A stretch of DNA of 64,000 nucleotides from CAVTLG01 sp963802635 (GTDB taxonomy: Bacteria > Chloroflexota > Ktedonobacteria > Ktedonobacterales > Ktedonobacteraceae): positions 1,240,001 to 1,304,000 of the forward strand of contig CAWDJJ010000001.1 of NCBI GenBank assembly GCA_963802635.1, read 5' to 3'. The notes beneath the pieces were generated by a model. That model was not told the origin of the DNA. It made no database searches and was given only the letters and a program-made list of their open reading frames with translations. Position numbers and translations under genes: made by a program. Of the stretch, positions 28,004 to 38,625 are shown one piece after another. Each line of letters starts with the position of its first letter. Within the stretch, counting starts at the first letter, position 1.

Positions 28004-28580
28004 CGCTCATGCTCCATAGAGTTTTTAGAAGCCTGAATTGTCTCCTGGCTGTGACGGTCGATCACCACCTTCTGGACGTCGGGTAAGGGATGATTGACGT
28101 ACTTCACCTGGCTGGTTTTCCTTCCCCTTGAGTCCTTTCCTCCTTCCACCTTTCCCTTTTTTGCCCTTTTTTCTGATTAATAAACTTTTTATGCTATCCG
28201 AAGCATTTTTAGTAGATTCTTGTTTTCTATCTTTTTTTCAAATTTTTCATGATGTTGTATGATGTTAGTGATGTCTGTTAGCGGCTTGCTTGGTTCGTGT
28301 ACTTCACCTGGATTTTCACCCTCACCTCTCTTGTTGTCGCCGCTTCTGCTACCGCCTGGAAAATTTTTCATTCTTCATCGCCCGTTTCAATTGCCAATCG
28401 TAGAAGGCACAGTGTACTAGATAAAAAATATCTTGTCTGTTCAAAAATGATGTACAGCATCATTTGCAACTATGAAGTTAAGACGTACATAGCTAGTATC
28501 AAGTTAACTACTAGTAATTTTACGGCAAGAATTTGTTCCTCCCAAGGAGATTGGAGGGACAGATTCTTGCTAATCTGTCG
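28004..28580. other. AT-rich gap downstream of hflX
   Basis: About 575 bp with low GC. I see no gene I can support. CTGTTCAAAAATGATG.../...CATCATTTG near 28440-28470 forms a small hairpin. Confidence 0.4.
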
Positions 28581-29958
28581 TTATAGTGAAAATGGCGTCT
28601 TTTTGCCTTCAGTCTTCAATGCTGTTTGCTGGAAAGACTGGAATGGTCCACTATGGTTGGCTGGGATGTGACCGCGCAGGTGTGTGCCACGTTCTTCGTA
28701 CTCCTCCAGGTCGATGCTGCCGAACTGGTGGAATTGCGCTACCAGATCGCCACGGTCGTAAGGGATGAGCACGTTCGAGCGCGACAAATTGCTGGACCAG
28801 CGTATCACTGATGCAGTGCAACAAGGCGTCGATACCTGTACCTTGCATGGCTGATACTTGCACCGATGGCAGCGTTGCCGCCAGTCCTTGCAGGTGCAGC
28901 GGCATATCAGGTGGCAGGCGGTCGATTTTGTTGAGCGCAACGATCATCGGCAAGCCACCAGCACCAATCTCCTCCAACACTTGTTCGACCGCTTCTATCT
29001 GCTGGAGCACCTGTGGATGAGATGCGTCGACGACGTGCACGAGCAGATCCGCTTCAGCGACTTCTTCCAGTGTGGCGCGGAAGGCTGCCACCAGCGTCGT
29101 CGGCAGGCGCTGCACAAACCCAACGGTATCGGTCAGCAAGAGTTCCTGCCCCCGAGGTAAGCGGATGCGTCGGGTGGTGGGATCAAGCGTGGCAAAGAGC
29201 TTGTCCTCCGCCAACGTCTGCGAGCCTGCTAGCTGGTTCAGCAAGGTCGATTTGCCCGCGTTGGTATAGCCAACCAGGGCCACCACGGGTGCACCCGCGT
29301 ATTTGCGGTACTCGCGGTGGAGCTGGCGCTGACCACGTACCTGCTCCAGTTCTTCCTCCAGCAGATTTTTCTGACGCCGTAGCAGGCGACGATCCACCTC
29401 AATCTGTTTCTCACCTTCACCGCGCTGCTGTGTCCCACCGCGCTGCCGTGAGAGGTGTCCCCATTGTCGTGTCAGGCGTGGCAGATCGTATTCGACCTGG
29501 GCTAACTCAACCTGCAAACGACCTTCGCGCGTGCGGGCGCGCTGACCAAAAATGATCAGGATCAGCGCTGTACGGTCCAGGACCTGCACTTCCAGCTCTT
29601 TCTCCAGATTGCGGTGCTGCCCCGGCTTTAATTCGAGATCGAAAATGACGGCGTCACAATCGTGAGCGTGTACCAATTCAACCAGTTCCTGTACTTTCCC
29701 TGATCCCAGCAGAGTTGCCGGGTGCGGGGAGGCCAGGCGCTGCACCACGCGATCAATGCAGGTGACGCCAGCGGTCGCCGCCAATTGTGCCAGTTCGTCG
29801 AGTGACGCGTCGATAGGCCAGGTAGTCTCGGGCATGTCTACGCCGACCAGGATAGCGCGTAGCGGTGCCTCGGCGAGCAAGCCTTGCATCGGCTTCTGCT
29901 CATCATTCGTGTCAGTATGGTTCTGCCCCTTTGTTTGAGGGTTTGTGTGTTCCGTCAA
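28581..29958 (-). pseudogene. hflX: GTPase HflX, reading frame interrupted near the C-terminus
   Basis: I chose the TTG at 29958 because AAGGAG lies 6 nt upstream; it gives about normal HflX length. The N-terminal domain (LEKELEVQVLDRTALIL), the coiled region (RQWGHLSRQRGG), and GTPase motifs G1 GYTNAGKST, G3 DTVGFV and G4 NKID are intact. The C-terminus is split: the frame reaches LVQQFVALE, then goes astray to 28651. One base over, the other frame reads NVLIPYDRGDLVAQFH...YEERGTHLRGHIP and ends at 28581, a typical HflX end. One base is in excess near 28775-28780, at TTCGAGC on the plus strand. HflX rescues stalled or hibernating ribosomes. Only the last ~65 residues are affected, so a shortened product could partly work. 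Confidence 0.88.
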
Positions 29959-30010
29959 GGCAAACTCCTTATTGTGTATGCTTGCTGTTTGCTTACAGTG
30001 AGATGCTTGT

Positions 30011-30090
30011 ACCCATAAGCATTCAGAAACGCCATTCTCATGGCTAGAAATGTGCTGCGGCACATTTCTCATCTGAATGCAAGGCAATAT
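30011..30090. repeat. Palindromic interspersed element (MITE/REP-like), full copy
   Basis: On the minus strand it runs from ATATTGCCTTGCATTCAGAT through an inner hairpin (AAATGTGCCGCAGCACATTT) to GTTTCTGAATGCTTATGGGT. The end motif GCATTCAG is inverted. Related copies lie at 20151, 46012, 47030 and 50461. Confidence 0.7.
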
Positions 30091-30474
30091 GTTGTATGCT
30101 TGCCAGCGGTCAGGGGTGAAGGTATATCCACCAGGATGGCTCAGGAGGAGCGTACAGGCTTGTCGCTGTGCTGAGCAATATGGCAATGGGGCTACATGTT
30201 GTGTGGGCAATGGCAAATGCTTGTCGCATGATGGACAACAATGAGCGCCTTCTTCACCAGATACCGCCAATATGTGTATCGACATCTGCACGCCAACAGA
30301 GATGTGGCTATGTAGTTGGTTGTGATACAGCATACGCTAAAGCGTTGATCCATGGTTAATTGAAGACTATCTCACTCACCGTTTCTCCTACTAAAGCTAT
30401 TTGGTACAGTTACTAAGATACATGAGCAAAGGTAAAAAGTCAAGCGCTGATGCTGTAGGATTGCTCCCACAAAC

Positions 30475-30503
30475 TTGCAGCCAGCTACGTTCTCGACTAT
30501 AAT
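30475..30503 (+). promoter_or_regulatory. Sigma-A-type promoter of the restriction-modification operon
   Basis: TTGCAG (30475-30480), a 17-bp spacer and a consensus TATAAT (30498-30503) lie about 100 bp before the hsdR start codon, leaving a 5' UTR of about 90 nt. Confidence 0.65.
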
Positions 30504-30602
30504 GCTTGTGTATTCTACTCATCACACTTTTCACGAAATACTCATTATCACAAATTGCTTGCTATAATCGTTCGTCTTCGGTTGGATGAAGGAGTGTTAA
30601 CG

Positions 30603-33411
30603 ATGCCTCTTGAGCGTGATGCTCGTATTACTATTGATGCGATGCTGACTCAGGCTGGTTGGACTATCCAGGATCGCGATGCTATCAACCTCACACCGGG
30701 ACGCGGGGTGGCGATTCGCGAGTTCCCCTTGAGTAGCGGTGAGGCCGATTATTTGCTGGTCATTGGCGATGAGGCCGTAGGGGTGGTCGAAGCCAAAAAA
30801 CAGGGCTGGACGCTAACCGGCGTGAAGGAGCAGAGCAGGCGTTATCAGGCGGGTGTGCCGCTACAAACAACGCCGATCCGCTTTCTGCGCTCACCGCTGC
30901 CCTTTTCGTACGAGGCGACCGGTGTCGAGACGCTCTTTACGAATGAGCTGGAACCAGAGACGCGTAGTCGCGCTGTCTTCCACTTCCATCGACCCGACAC
31001 ATTGTCCGCCTACCTCGCACAGGCTCCCGTAGGCATGCCCGCAATTCAAAACAATGTGCTGCGTTCGCGCCTGCGTCGTATGCCCATTTTACCACGCGTC
31101 GATCTGCGCATATGCCAGTACAAGGCGATTACGGCACTGGAGTACTCGTTCGCCAGGAATGACCCGCGCGCACTGGTGCAGATGGCGACGGGTAGCGGCA
31201 AGACGTATATGGCCGTGAGTAGCATCTATCGCCTGATCAATTTCGCCGGGGCGAAACGTGTGCTCTTCCTGGTTGATCGTACGAATCTGGCATTACAGAC
31301 GCGTACACAGTTCCAGCAGTACACAACGCCCGATAATGGTCGCAAGTTTACCGATCTGTATAATGTGCAGCACTTGCAGGATAATCGCTTCGATCCCGCC
31401 TCTGAGGTCTGCATTACGACGATCCAGCGCCTGTACTCCATTCTCACGGGTACGCCGCTCACCAATGAGGAGGAAGAGGGATCGCTCTTTCGAGCAGGCG
31501 AACGACGAGCCACAGGAGTCGCCACGGCGCACGGTGAGCTATAATCCTGCCGTTCCCATTGAGTACTTTGATGTGATTTTCATCGACGAGTGTCATCGCA
31601 GCATTTATTCAGACTGGCGGCCTGTACTGGAGTATTTCGACGCCTTCCTGGTTGGATTGACGGCGACACCGGATAATCGTGCATTCGCCTTTTTCGAGCG
31701 CAATCTGGTCTATGAGTACGGCCAGGCACAGGCGGTGGCCGATGGCGTGAATATTGATTACGATGTCTACCGCGTGCGTACGCAGATTACGCAAGCGGGC
31801 AGCAAGGTTGAGCGCGGCAATATGCTCTGGTACCGCAATAAGCAGACGCGCGAGCCGACGTACGAGCAGCTTACGGATGATCTGCTCTACGAGGGACGAC
31901 ACCTTGACTGCGATGTGATGACTCCCGATCAGATTCGTACGGTGATCACGGCCTACAAGGATGCTCTCTTCACAGAGCTATTCCCGGGTCGCAGGGAGGT
32001 GCCCAAGACGCTGATCTTCGCCAAGCATGATGCGCATGCAGAGGATATTGTGAAGATTGTGCGCGAGGTGTTCGGCAAGGGCAATGATTTCGCGCAGAAG
32101 ATTACTTATCGTGTGACCGGCGCAAAACCGGAGGAGTTGATCAACAGGTTTCGCGTGAGCTACAATCCGCGCATTGTGGTGAGCGTGGATATGATCTCGA
32201 CCGGCACGGATATCAAGCCGCTGGAGGTGCTGTTCTTTATGCGCCCGATCAAGAGCCGCACATTCTTTGAGCAGATGAAGGGACGCGGCAGCCGCGTGAT
32301 GCGCGACGAGGAGTTTCGCCTGGTCACGCCCGACGGTGGTAGCAAGGTGCGCTATATCCTCTTCGACGCGGTTGGCGTTACCGAGGGACTCAAGACGGAT
32401 ACGCCGCCTTTGGAGCGCAAAGCATCGGTATCTTTAGGAACTCTGATGAAGAGCGTGGCGCATGGCAACTATAGTGATGATAACCTGTTGTCGCTGGCCG
32501 GTCGTCTGGGTCGCCTGATCAAGCGTGTCACGCCCGATGATTACGAGGAGTTGAAAAATCTGACTGGTGGGACGCTGCAAGATCTCGCGGATGGTCTGCT
32601 TCGGGCTATCGACTATGATTGGCAGGTGGTGCGTGCACGCGAGATAAGTGCTCAGGAAGATCCTCACGTGAGCGCGGTTGAGGAGGCAGCCCTGCAACTG
32701 GCACAGGAGGCCACGGAGGCGTTTCGCTTGCCAGATGTGCGCGACCTGATACTCCTCTTGCAGCGTCGGGATAAGCAGGCTATCGACGATATCAGCCTCG
32801 ATAGGGTGACTGATCAGGGCTTCGATGAGGCGCAGGCGCGCCAGAAGATAGCCAGTTTTCGCGCTCTGATGGAGAAGAATAAGGACAAGATCGATCTGTT
32901 CGAGCTGATCTTAAATCGTCCGCCTGGCAGTTCGCTTACTGAGAGCGTCCAATCAGTTGCCAGGGCTATTAAAATCCCGACGTTGGGCCTCAATAACGCC
33001 AAGATCGACGATGTCTGGCGCGCCTACCAGAAGTTGGAGGGTGCGCGCGTGCGTGGAGCAGGGGCGAGGCGCTTATTAACTGACATTATTGCTCTGATGC
33101 GCTATACTATGCAGCGAGAGACCGACGATACGGTCATCTTGCAACCCTACCAGGACATAGTCAATCTGCGCTTCCAACGCTGGCTGGCTGAGCAGGAGCG
33201 TCTGCGTGGGCAGCCCTTTACTACCGAGCAGCTCTGGTGGTTGGATAGAATTTGCCAGCGCGTTGTGACCAATCTGCAATGCAAGGAAAGCGACCTGGAT
33301 GGCGGCCCAGCCTACGATAAGGGTGGCAGAATTGCCGCCGCTCAAGCTTTCGGTGGGGAGCAGGCGTTGACAAAGATAATGCGTGAGCTGAATGAGAGGC
33401 TTGTAGCGTGA
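30603..33411 (+). pseudogene. hsdR: Type I restriction endonuclease subunit R, reading frame interrupted
   Basis: Start at 30603 behind AAGGAGTG. The first frame carries the PD-(D/E)XK nuclease domain (residues 10-100; GEADYLLVIGDEAVGVVEAKK) and helicase motif I (MATGSGKTYMA) and II-proximal sequence, then breaks after EEEEGSLF. One base over, the frame reads EQANDEPQESPRRTVSYNPAVP, helicase motifs DECHR and GLTATP, and the rest of the motor and C-terminal helical domain to 33411. One base is in excess near 31488-31493, at TTCGAGC. R is the DNA-cleaving motor of the complex. If the break is real, restriction is lost while methylation remains. Its stop overlaps the hsdS start by 1 nt. Confidence 0.88.
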
Positions 33412-35024
33412 TGAATGCAAATGAGCCACCAAAGGGGTGGGAAAAAGCAAGCATAGCAAAGTTGGCTGATGAGATCACATCTGGTTTTCCTTATGGAAGA
33501 TATAATACTGAGGGCAAGGGTTTCCCTCATTTGAGACCAATGAATATCAATGGTCTGGGCAAACTCTCTCTGAACGATATCAAATATGTTGATCTTACTG
33601 ACCCTCCCTTACTACAACGTGGTGATATTCTCTTCAACAATACGAACAGCCCTGTTTGGGTTGGGAAAACTACAACTATTACCACTAGCGATGAGTTCAC
33701 GTTTTCCAATCACATGACACGCATACACCTTAATCGTTATGCCAGTGTACCTAGTTTTTTCGCTTTACAGTTACATTATCTACAGCAATCAGGTTACTTT
33801 TCTGCTCACTGTACAAATCATGTCAATCAAGCAAGCATTTCACTAAGTCAACTTACTAAACAATTTGAGCTTTTAGTTGCTCCAATTAATGAACAACAAC
33901 GCATTGTGGCAGCCGTCGAACAACAATTCTCGTGCCTCGACGCAGGCGTAGCCTTACTTCGTCAGGCACAGAAAAAGCTCAAACGCTATCGCGCCTCCGT
34001 ACTCAAAGCTGCCGTTGAGGGCGAGTTAACAAAGCAATGGCGCGAGGCTCATCCCGATGTCGAGCCTGCAAGCGAGTTGCTTGAACGCATTCTTGCTGAG
34101 AGGCGTGTGAAGTGGGAGCAGGAGCAGATTGCGAAGGGCAGAGATCCGAAGAAGGTGAAGTACGTTGAGCCAGCCACTCCTGATGTGAGCAGGTTGCCGA
34201 AGCTGCCGGAAGGATGGTGTTGGGCTACAGTAGAGTCTATTTCAACAAAGGTGGTCGATGGAGTACATAAAAAGCCACACTATGTTGACGAAGGTATTCC
34301 ATTCGTCACTATCCGTAATCTGACTGCTGGATCAAGTATTAGTTTTGAAAAGTTGAATTACATTACGGAGAAAGATCATATTGAGTTTTTTAAGAGAGCA
34401 AACCCTGAAAAAGGAGACATTCTTATCACTAAAGATGGAACTTTGGGTGTTGTAAGAGTAGTCAAAGTTGATACGCAATTTAGTATATTTGTCTCAGTTG
34501 CTCTTGTTAAACCTGTTATTAGGCAAATGGGCAACTATTTGGAAACGGCACTATCATCACCTCAGGTTCAAGTACAAATGGTTCCTAAAGGCTCAGGATT
34601 ACAACATATTCACTTAGAAGATTTACGTGTTGACTGTATTCCTCTACCCTCCCTTGCCGAGCAAGAGCAAATCGTCGCGCTCGTCGAAGAGCGGCTCTCC
34701 ATCATCAGCGAGCTGGAAACCACCATCGCCAAGGCCCTCAAGCAAGCCGAGCGACAACGCCAGAGCATCCTGCACCAGGCATTCAGCGGAAAACTAGTCC
34801 CGCAAGATCCCAACGACGAGCCTGCCTGCTTGCTCCTTGAGCGCATCCGCCAGCAGCGTGAGCAATCAGCAGAGCATGAGAGCAAACCGAAGCGCTCACC
34901 CACGCCACGCAGCAAGAAAGCTGGCAACGCGTCACCCGTCAACAGGACCCCGGACAGACCGGCAGAGGCCATCGATAGCAGCGACCTTACCCAGGAGAGC
35001 CTGTGGCAGAGCATCGAAGTTTAA
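33411..35024 (+). CDS. hsdS: Type I restriction-modification specificity subunit S
   Basis: 537 residues, ATG at 33411 overlapping the hsdR stop. Two target recognition domains (about 10-165 and 265-410) each end in a conserved helix (INEQQRIVAAVEQQFSCLDAG and AEQEQIVALVEERLSIISELE), followed by QAEKRYR-type spacers. The coding DNA of both recognition domains is visibly more AT-rich than the conserved helices, which is a sign of recombinational swapping. It sets the methylation and cleavage target of the complex; the site cannot be read from sequence. Confidence 0.92.
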   Translation: MNANEPPKGWEKASIAKLADEITSGFPYGRYNTEGKGFPHLRPMNINGLGKLSLNDIKYVDLTDPPLLQRGDILFNNTNSPVWVGKTTTITTSDEFTFSNHMTRIHLNRYASVPSFFALQLHYLQQSGYFSAHCTNHVNQASISLSQLTKQFELLVAPINEQQRIVAAVEQQFSCLDAGVALLRQAQKKLKRYRASVLKAAVEGELTKQWREAHPDVEPASELLERILAERRVKWEQEQIAKGRDPKKVKYVEPATPDVSRLPKLPEGWCWATVESISTKVVDGVHKKPHYVDEGIPFVTIRNLTAGSSISFEKLNYITEKDHIEFFKRANPEKGDILITKDGTLGVVRVVKVDTQFSIFVSVALVKPVIRQMGNYLETALSSPQVQVQMVPKGSGLQHIHLEDLRVDCIPLPSLAEQEQIVALVEERLSIISELETTIAKALKQAERQRQSILHQAFSGKLVPQDPNDEPACLLLERIRQQREQSAEHESKPKRSPTPRSKKAGNASPVNRTPDRPAEAIDSSDLTQESLWQSIEV

Positions 35025-35057
35025 GATAAAGTAAGCAAGACAAGGAAAACGATCAGT

Positions 35058-36566
35058 ATGAGCAGCCAGCACACACAAAGCATCGTCCAGCGCCTCTGGA
35101 ACTACTGTAACACCTTGCGCGACGACGGCATGTCCTATGGCGACTACCTCGAACAACTCACCTACCTGCTCTTCCTCAAAATGGCCGACGAGCGCACGCA
35201 ACCACCCTATAACGACACATCACGCATACCAGCGGGCTACGATTGGCCCAGCCTCTTTACCAGGAACGGCATCGCGCTAGAGACCCACTACATCGAAACT
35301 CTCAGGAAGCTGGGCAACGAACACGGCATGCTCGGCGTCATCTTCAAGAAGGCGCTCAACAAAATTCAAGATCCCGCCAAGCTGCGCCGTCTGATCGTTG
35401 ACCTGATCGGCAATGAGACCTGGACCAGCATGGATACCGACGTCAAGGGTGACGCCTACGAAGGGCTGCTGGAGAAGAATGCCGAAGACGTCAAAACTGG
35501 CGCAGGCCAGTACTTCACGCCACGCGCACTCATTCGCGCCATCGTCGACGTCATGCAACCCAAGCCTGGCGAGACAACGTCCATCTGCGATCCCGCCTGC
35601 GGAACCGGTGGCTTCCTGCTCGTGGCCTACGAATACATGAAGGACCCGCAGCGCTACCTGCTGAGTCGCGAAGAGGAAGACGAGCTGAGAAACCACACCT
35701 TCTCAGGCTGGGAGATCGTCGACAACACCGCGCGCCTCTGCGTCATGAACCTCTTCCTGCACGGCATCATCCCCGACGACGGCAGTTGTCCCATCACCGT
35801 CAAAGACAGCCTGCTCTCATCGCCGGAGCAGCAATACGACATGGTGCTCAGTAATCCCCCGTTTGGTCGCAAGAGCAGCGTCACCTTCCTGAACGAAGAA
35901 GGCAAAGAGGGCAAGAAAGATAACATCATCTCGCGCACCGACTTCATCGCCAGCACCAGCAACAAACAGCTCAACTTCGTCCAGCACATCAAATCCCTGC
36001 TCAAGCCATACGGGCGGGCAGCCGTCGTCGTGCCAGATAACGTCCTCTTCGAGGGTGGTGCGGGCGAAAAGATCCGCGAAGACCTGCTCAAGACCTGCGA
36101 CGTGCACACCCTGTTGCGCCTGCCCACCGGCATCTTCTACGCGCAAGGTGTCAAAGCCAACGTCATCTTTTTTGACCGTATGCCTGGTAGCGACAAACCC
36201 CAGACCAGAGACGTATGGATCTACGATCTGCGCACCAACCAGAACTTCACTCTACGTACTAATCCCCTGACGCCCGAGCACCTGCAAGACTTCGTACAGT
36301 GCTACCATGCAGACAACCGTCATAGGCGCACAGAGACCGAACGTTTCCGCAAGTTCAGCTATGGCGAGCTGATCAAGCGCGACAAGATCAACCTTGACAT
36401 CTTCTGGTTGCGCGACGAAAATGTGGAGAGTTCGGAGAACTTACCCACGCCGGATGTGCTGGCGAAGAGCATCATCGAAGATCTCGCGGCGGCATTGGAG
36501 CAGTTCAAAGCGATAGCCGGTGATCTCGGCGGGCTTGAGGATGTGGAGGAGAGCGTAGGCGAATGA
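35058..36566 (+). CDS. hsdM: Type I restriction-modification DNA methyltransferase subunit M
   Basis: 502 residues, ATG at 35058 with AAGGAAAACG upstream, 33 bp after hsdS. The N-terminal helical domain (LWNYCNTLRDDGMSYGDYLEQ) precedes an N6-adenine methyltransferase core: AGQYFTPRALI, motif I ICDPACGTGGFLL, and motif IV MVLSNPPFG. It methylates adenine in the site chosen by HsdS and protects host DNA. It appears intact, unlike hsdR. Confidence 0.95.
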   Translation: MSSQHTQSIVQRLWNYCNTLRDDGMSYGDYLEQLTYLLFLKMADERTQPPYNDTSRIPAGYDWPSLFTRNGIALETHYIETLRKLGNEHGMLGVIFKKALNKIQDPAKLRRLIVDLIGNETWTSMDTDVKGDAYEGLLEKNAEDVKTGAGQYFTPRALIRAIVDVMQPKPGETTSICDPACGTGGFLLVAYEYMKDPQRYLLSREEEDELRNHTFSGWEIVDNTARLCVMNLFLHGIIPDDGSCPITVKDSLLSSPEQQYDMVLSNPPFGRKSSVTFLNEEGKEGKKDNIISRTDFIASTSNKQLNFVQHIKSLLKPYGRAAVVVPDNVLFEGGAGEKIREDLLKTCDVHTLLRLPTGIFYAQGVKANVIFFDRMPGSDKPQTRDVWIYDLRTNQNFTLRTNPLTPEHLQDFVQCYHADNRHRRTETERFRKFSYGELIKRDKINLDIFWLRDENVESSENLPTPDVLAKSIIEDLAAALEQFKAIAGDLGGLEDVEESVGE

Positions 36567-37031
36567 GGCGAACTGTCTCCCTCTGGCAACCATCTTAAAC
36601 AGTCAGAACCTCTTATACCGCCACAAACGCGGCTGACGCCTCTAGCCTTCGGCTCATGTGGCGGATCGGAGGAAACGCTACTGGCGTAGCTAGCCTTCGG
36701 CTCATCTGACTGAGAGGAGTGAACCAGAGCGCCTAAGTACAGGAATTCACAAGTATGTTGCGATGCAATTCCTGGTGTGAGGCCGGTTGAGAGCCTCAAA
36801 ACTCGGAACATATATGTGATACGCTGTACTAAGCCTCATACAGAGTATAGCAGAGAGCGTATATGCGTGCAAAAGAAAGGAAAAGAAAGGCAATTTATTG
36901 CCAGAGATGTAGGGGCCAGATTTATCGCGCCCGCATCGCCCGAATATCTCGAAAGATGTGGATAAGAATCAGGTTTTTAAAGCGGGGCTTCCAGAAAGAA
37001 ACGTGTGTGAAAGAAGGAGGCAGTGTGTGCT
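36567..37031. other. Intergenic stretch with short repeats
   Basis: No gene seen. It holds two copies of CTAGCCTTCGGCTCAT (36643-36658 and 36690-36706 approximately), also found inverted inside the element at 50461-50607. One copy of the GATTTATCGCG repeat lies at 36909-36934. Confidence 0.45.
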
Positions 37032-37412
37032 ATGAGTATCATTCGTCGCTCAGCCAGCGTGGAGAATAACGAGTTACGCTGGCAAGATGTGCCAGTGCGT
37101 GCATATGGACCAGAGAATAGCGGTGCCGATCATGCAACGCGTCAGATCTTAATCGGCAATGAGGAAGACTCGCCACATTTCCATCTGCGCTATTTTGCGG
37201 TGCAGCCGGGTGGTCACACCTCTCTCGATCAGCATGCTCATGATCACGGCGTCTACATTGTCCACGGTCGTGCCCGTCTGCGCCTTGGGAATGAAGAGCA
37301 TGAGATCAACGCGGGAGATGTCGTTTATATTACCGGCAACGAGATCCACCAGTTTTTTACCTTTGGTGAAGAGCCGCTGGGTTTTCTCTGTATCGTACCA
37401 GCTAACAGATAA
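37032..37412 (+). CDS. Cupin-domain protein
   Basis: 126 residues, ATG at 37032 behind AAGGAGG (11 nt); a GTG at 37023 is in frame but too close to that site. It is a single conserved barrel: GGHTSLDQHAHDHGVYIVHGRARLRLG is cupin motif 1 with metal-binding His residues, and INAGDVVYITGNEIHQF is motif 2. It probably binds a metal and a small molecule. It lies 14 bp before a zinc alcohol dehydrogenase on the same strand, suggesting shared metabolism. Confidence 0.88.
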   Translation: MSIIRRSASVENNELRWQDVPVRAYGPENSGADHATRQILIGNEEDSPHFHLRYFAVQPGGHTSLDQHAHDHGVYIVHGRARLRLGNEEHEINAGDVVYITGNEIHQFFTFGEEPLGFLCIVPANR

Positions 37413-37426
37413 GAGGAAGAAATAGT

Positions 37427-38455
37427 ATGCGTGTTGTCGAATATCATGCCAACAACGATGTGCGTCTCGTCGATCTGCCAGTGCCAGAAATTGGACCAGA
37501 CGAGCTACTCGTCCAATTGCGGGCGTGCGGCATTTGCGCGTCAGACGTGATGGAATGGTATATGCAGCCGCGTGCTCCTCTCTATCCGGGGCACGAACCA
37601 GTTGGCGTTGTTGCAGCCGTCGGAGATGAGGTCTCACAGTTTTCTGTTGGGCAACGGGTCTTCTTTCATCATCATGTGCCCTGTATGGTGTGCCACTTTT
37701 GTCAACGTGGGTCCTTTTCCCAGTGTGCCACCTGGCGGGCCACCCGTCTCTATCCCGGCGGCCTTGCCGAGTATGTGCGTGTACCTGCTGCCAATGTTGA
37801 ACGGGATGTGCTCCTGCTACCCGAGGGCATTTCTTTTGAAACGGCTACACTCATCGAGCCGCTTGCCTGTTGTCTACGTGGCATTGAGCGTGCCGCCCTA
37901 CAGGTTGGCGACTGTGTGTGTATTCTTGGGGCCGGGAGCAATGGACTGACGCTGGCTCAATTGGCTCAGCAACGTGGTGCCGGGCGTGTGATCATCGTTG
38001 ATCCTATCGCGTATCGTCTCCAACACGCGCGCGCCACTGGTATCGACATTGCGCTTGATCCCTCATCCCAACCCATTGTTGAACAGATCCAGACCGTGAA
38101 TCAGGGACGCAAACCGGATGTTGTCATTGTGACACCATCCAAAGTCGATGCAATACAGCAAGGTATCGAACTGGTCGGTCCGGGAGGGACCGTGTTGCTG
38201 TTTGCTCCTCCTACTCCTGAAGCAAGCGTACCAATCACGCCAAACCGTTTCTTCTTCCAGGAAATCACGCTGCGCACAAGCTACTCGGCGGGACCGTATG
38301 AGACGCGACAGGCTTTAGAATTACTGCTCAGCGGACGTATGCGTGTCGAGACGCTCATCACCCATCGTTTTGCCTTGCACGACGCGGCGCAAGCATTCGA
38401 TGTCGTTGCACATCCCGGCAATGCACTAAAAGTAGTGATTTCTCTTGATCTGTAG
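37427..38455 (+). CDS. Zinc-dependent medium-chain alcohol/polyol dehydrogenase
   Basis: 342 residues behind AGAGGAAG. Catalytic zinc ligands are Cys in RACGICASD, GHEPVGVV (His-Glu) and a later Glu in IEPLACCLRG. Structural zinc cysteines lie in CMVCHFCQRGSFSQC. The Rossmann motif is CILGAGSNGLTLAQLA. It resembles sorbitol/threonine dehydrogenase-type enzymes oxidising a secondary alcohol with NAD(P). The substrate is not readable. The upstream cupin gene may act on the same sugar or acid. Confidence 0.88.
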   Translation: MRVVEYHANNDVRLVDLPVPEIGPDELLVQLRACGICASDVMEWYMQPRAPLYPGHEPVGVVAAVGDEVSQFSVGQRVFFHHHVPCMVCHFCQRGSFSQCATWRATRLYPGGLAEYVRVPAANVERDVLLLPEGISFETATLIEPLACCLRGIERAALQVGDCVCILGAGSNGLTLAQLAQQRGAGRVIIVDPIAYRLQHARATGIDIALDPSSQPIVEQIQTVNQGRKPDVVIVTPSKVDAIQQGIELVGPGGTVLLFAPPTPEASVPITPNRFFFQEITLRTSYSAGPYETRQALELLLSGRMRVETLITHRFALHDAAQAFDVVAHPGNALKVVISLDL

Positions 38456-38625
38456 CCGTTTATCATCCGCGAACGGTAAGGGAGCGCATAAAACTGGTGT
38501 GTAATATGCGTTTTCCGGCTCTGCCACTGTGTTGATGGCGGATAAGACGGATGAAAGGAGATGAATATAAATAGAAAGCAAAATTATGTATTTAAAGTTC
38601 AAGATAGAAAATAGGTGTGGAGAGA

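Larger units (their letters stand above)
29959..30602. other. Divergent intergenic region between hflX and hsdR
   Basis: It holds a palindromic element (30011-30090) upstream of hflX and the hsdR promoter (30475-30503). No gene is supportable. Confidence 0.45.

Noticed and set aside
29013..29555. Plus-strand frame of 180 codons
   Set aside because: It is antisense to hflX; the hflX frame carries clear GTPase motifs.
33076..33530. Minus-strand frames at the hsdR-hsdS border
   Set aside because: They are antisense shadows of well supported genes.
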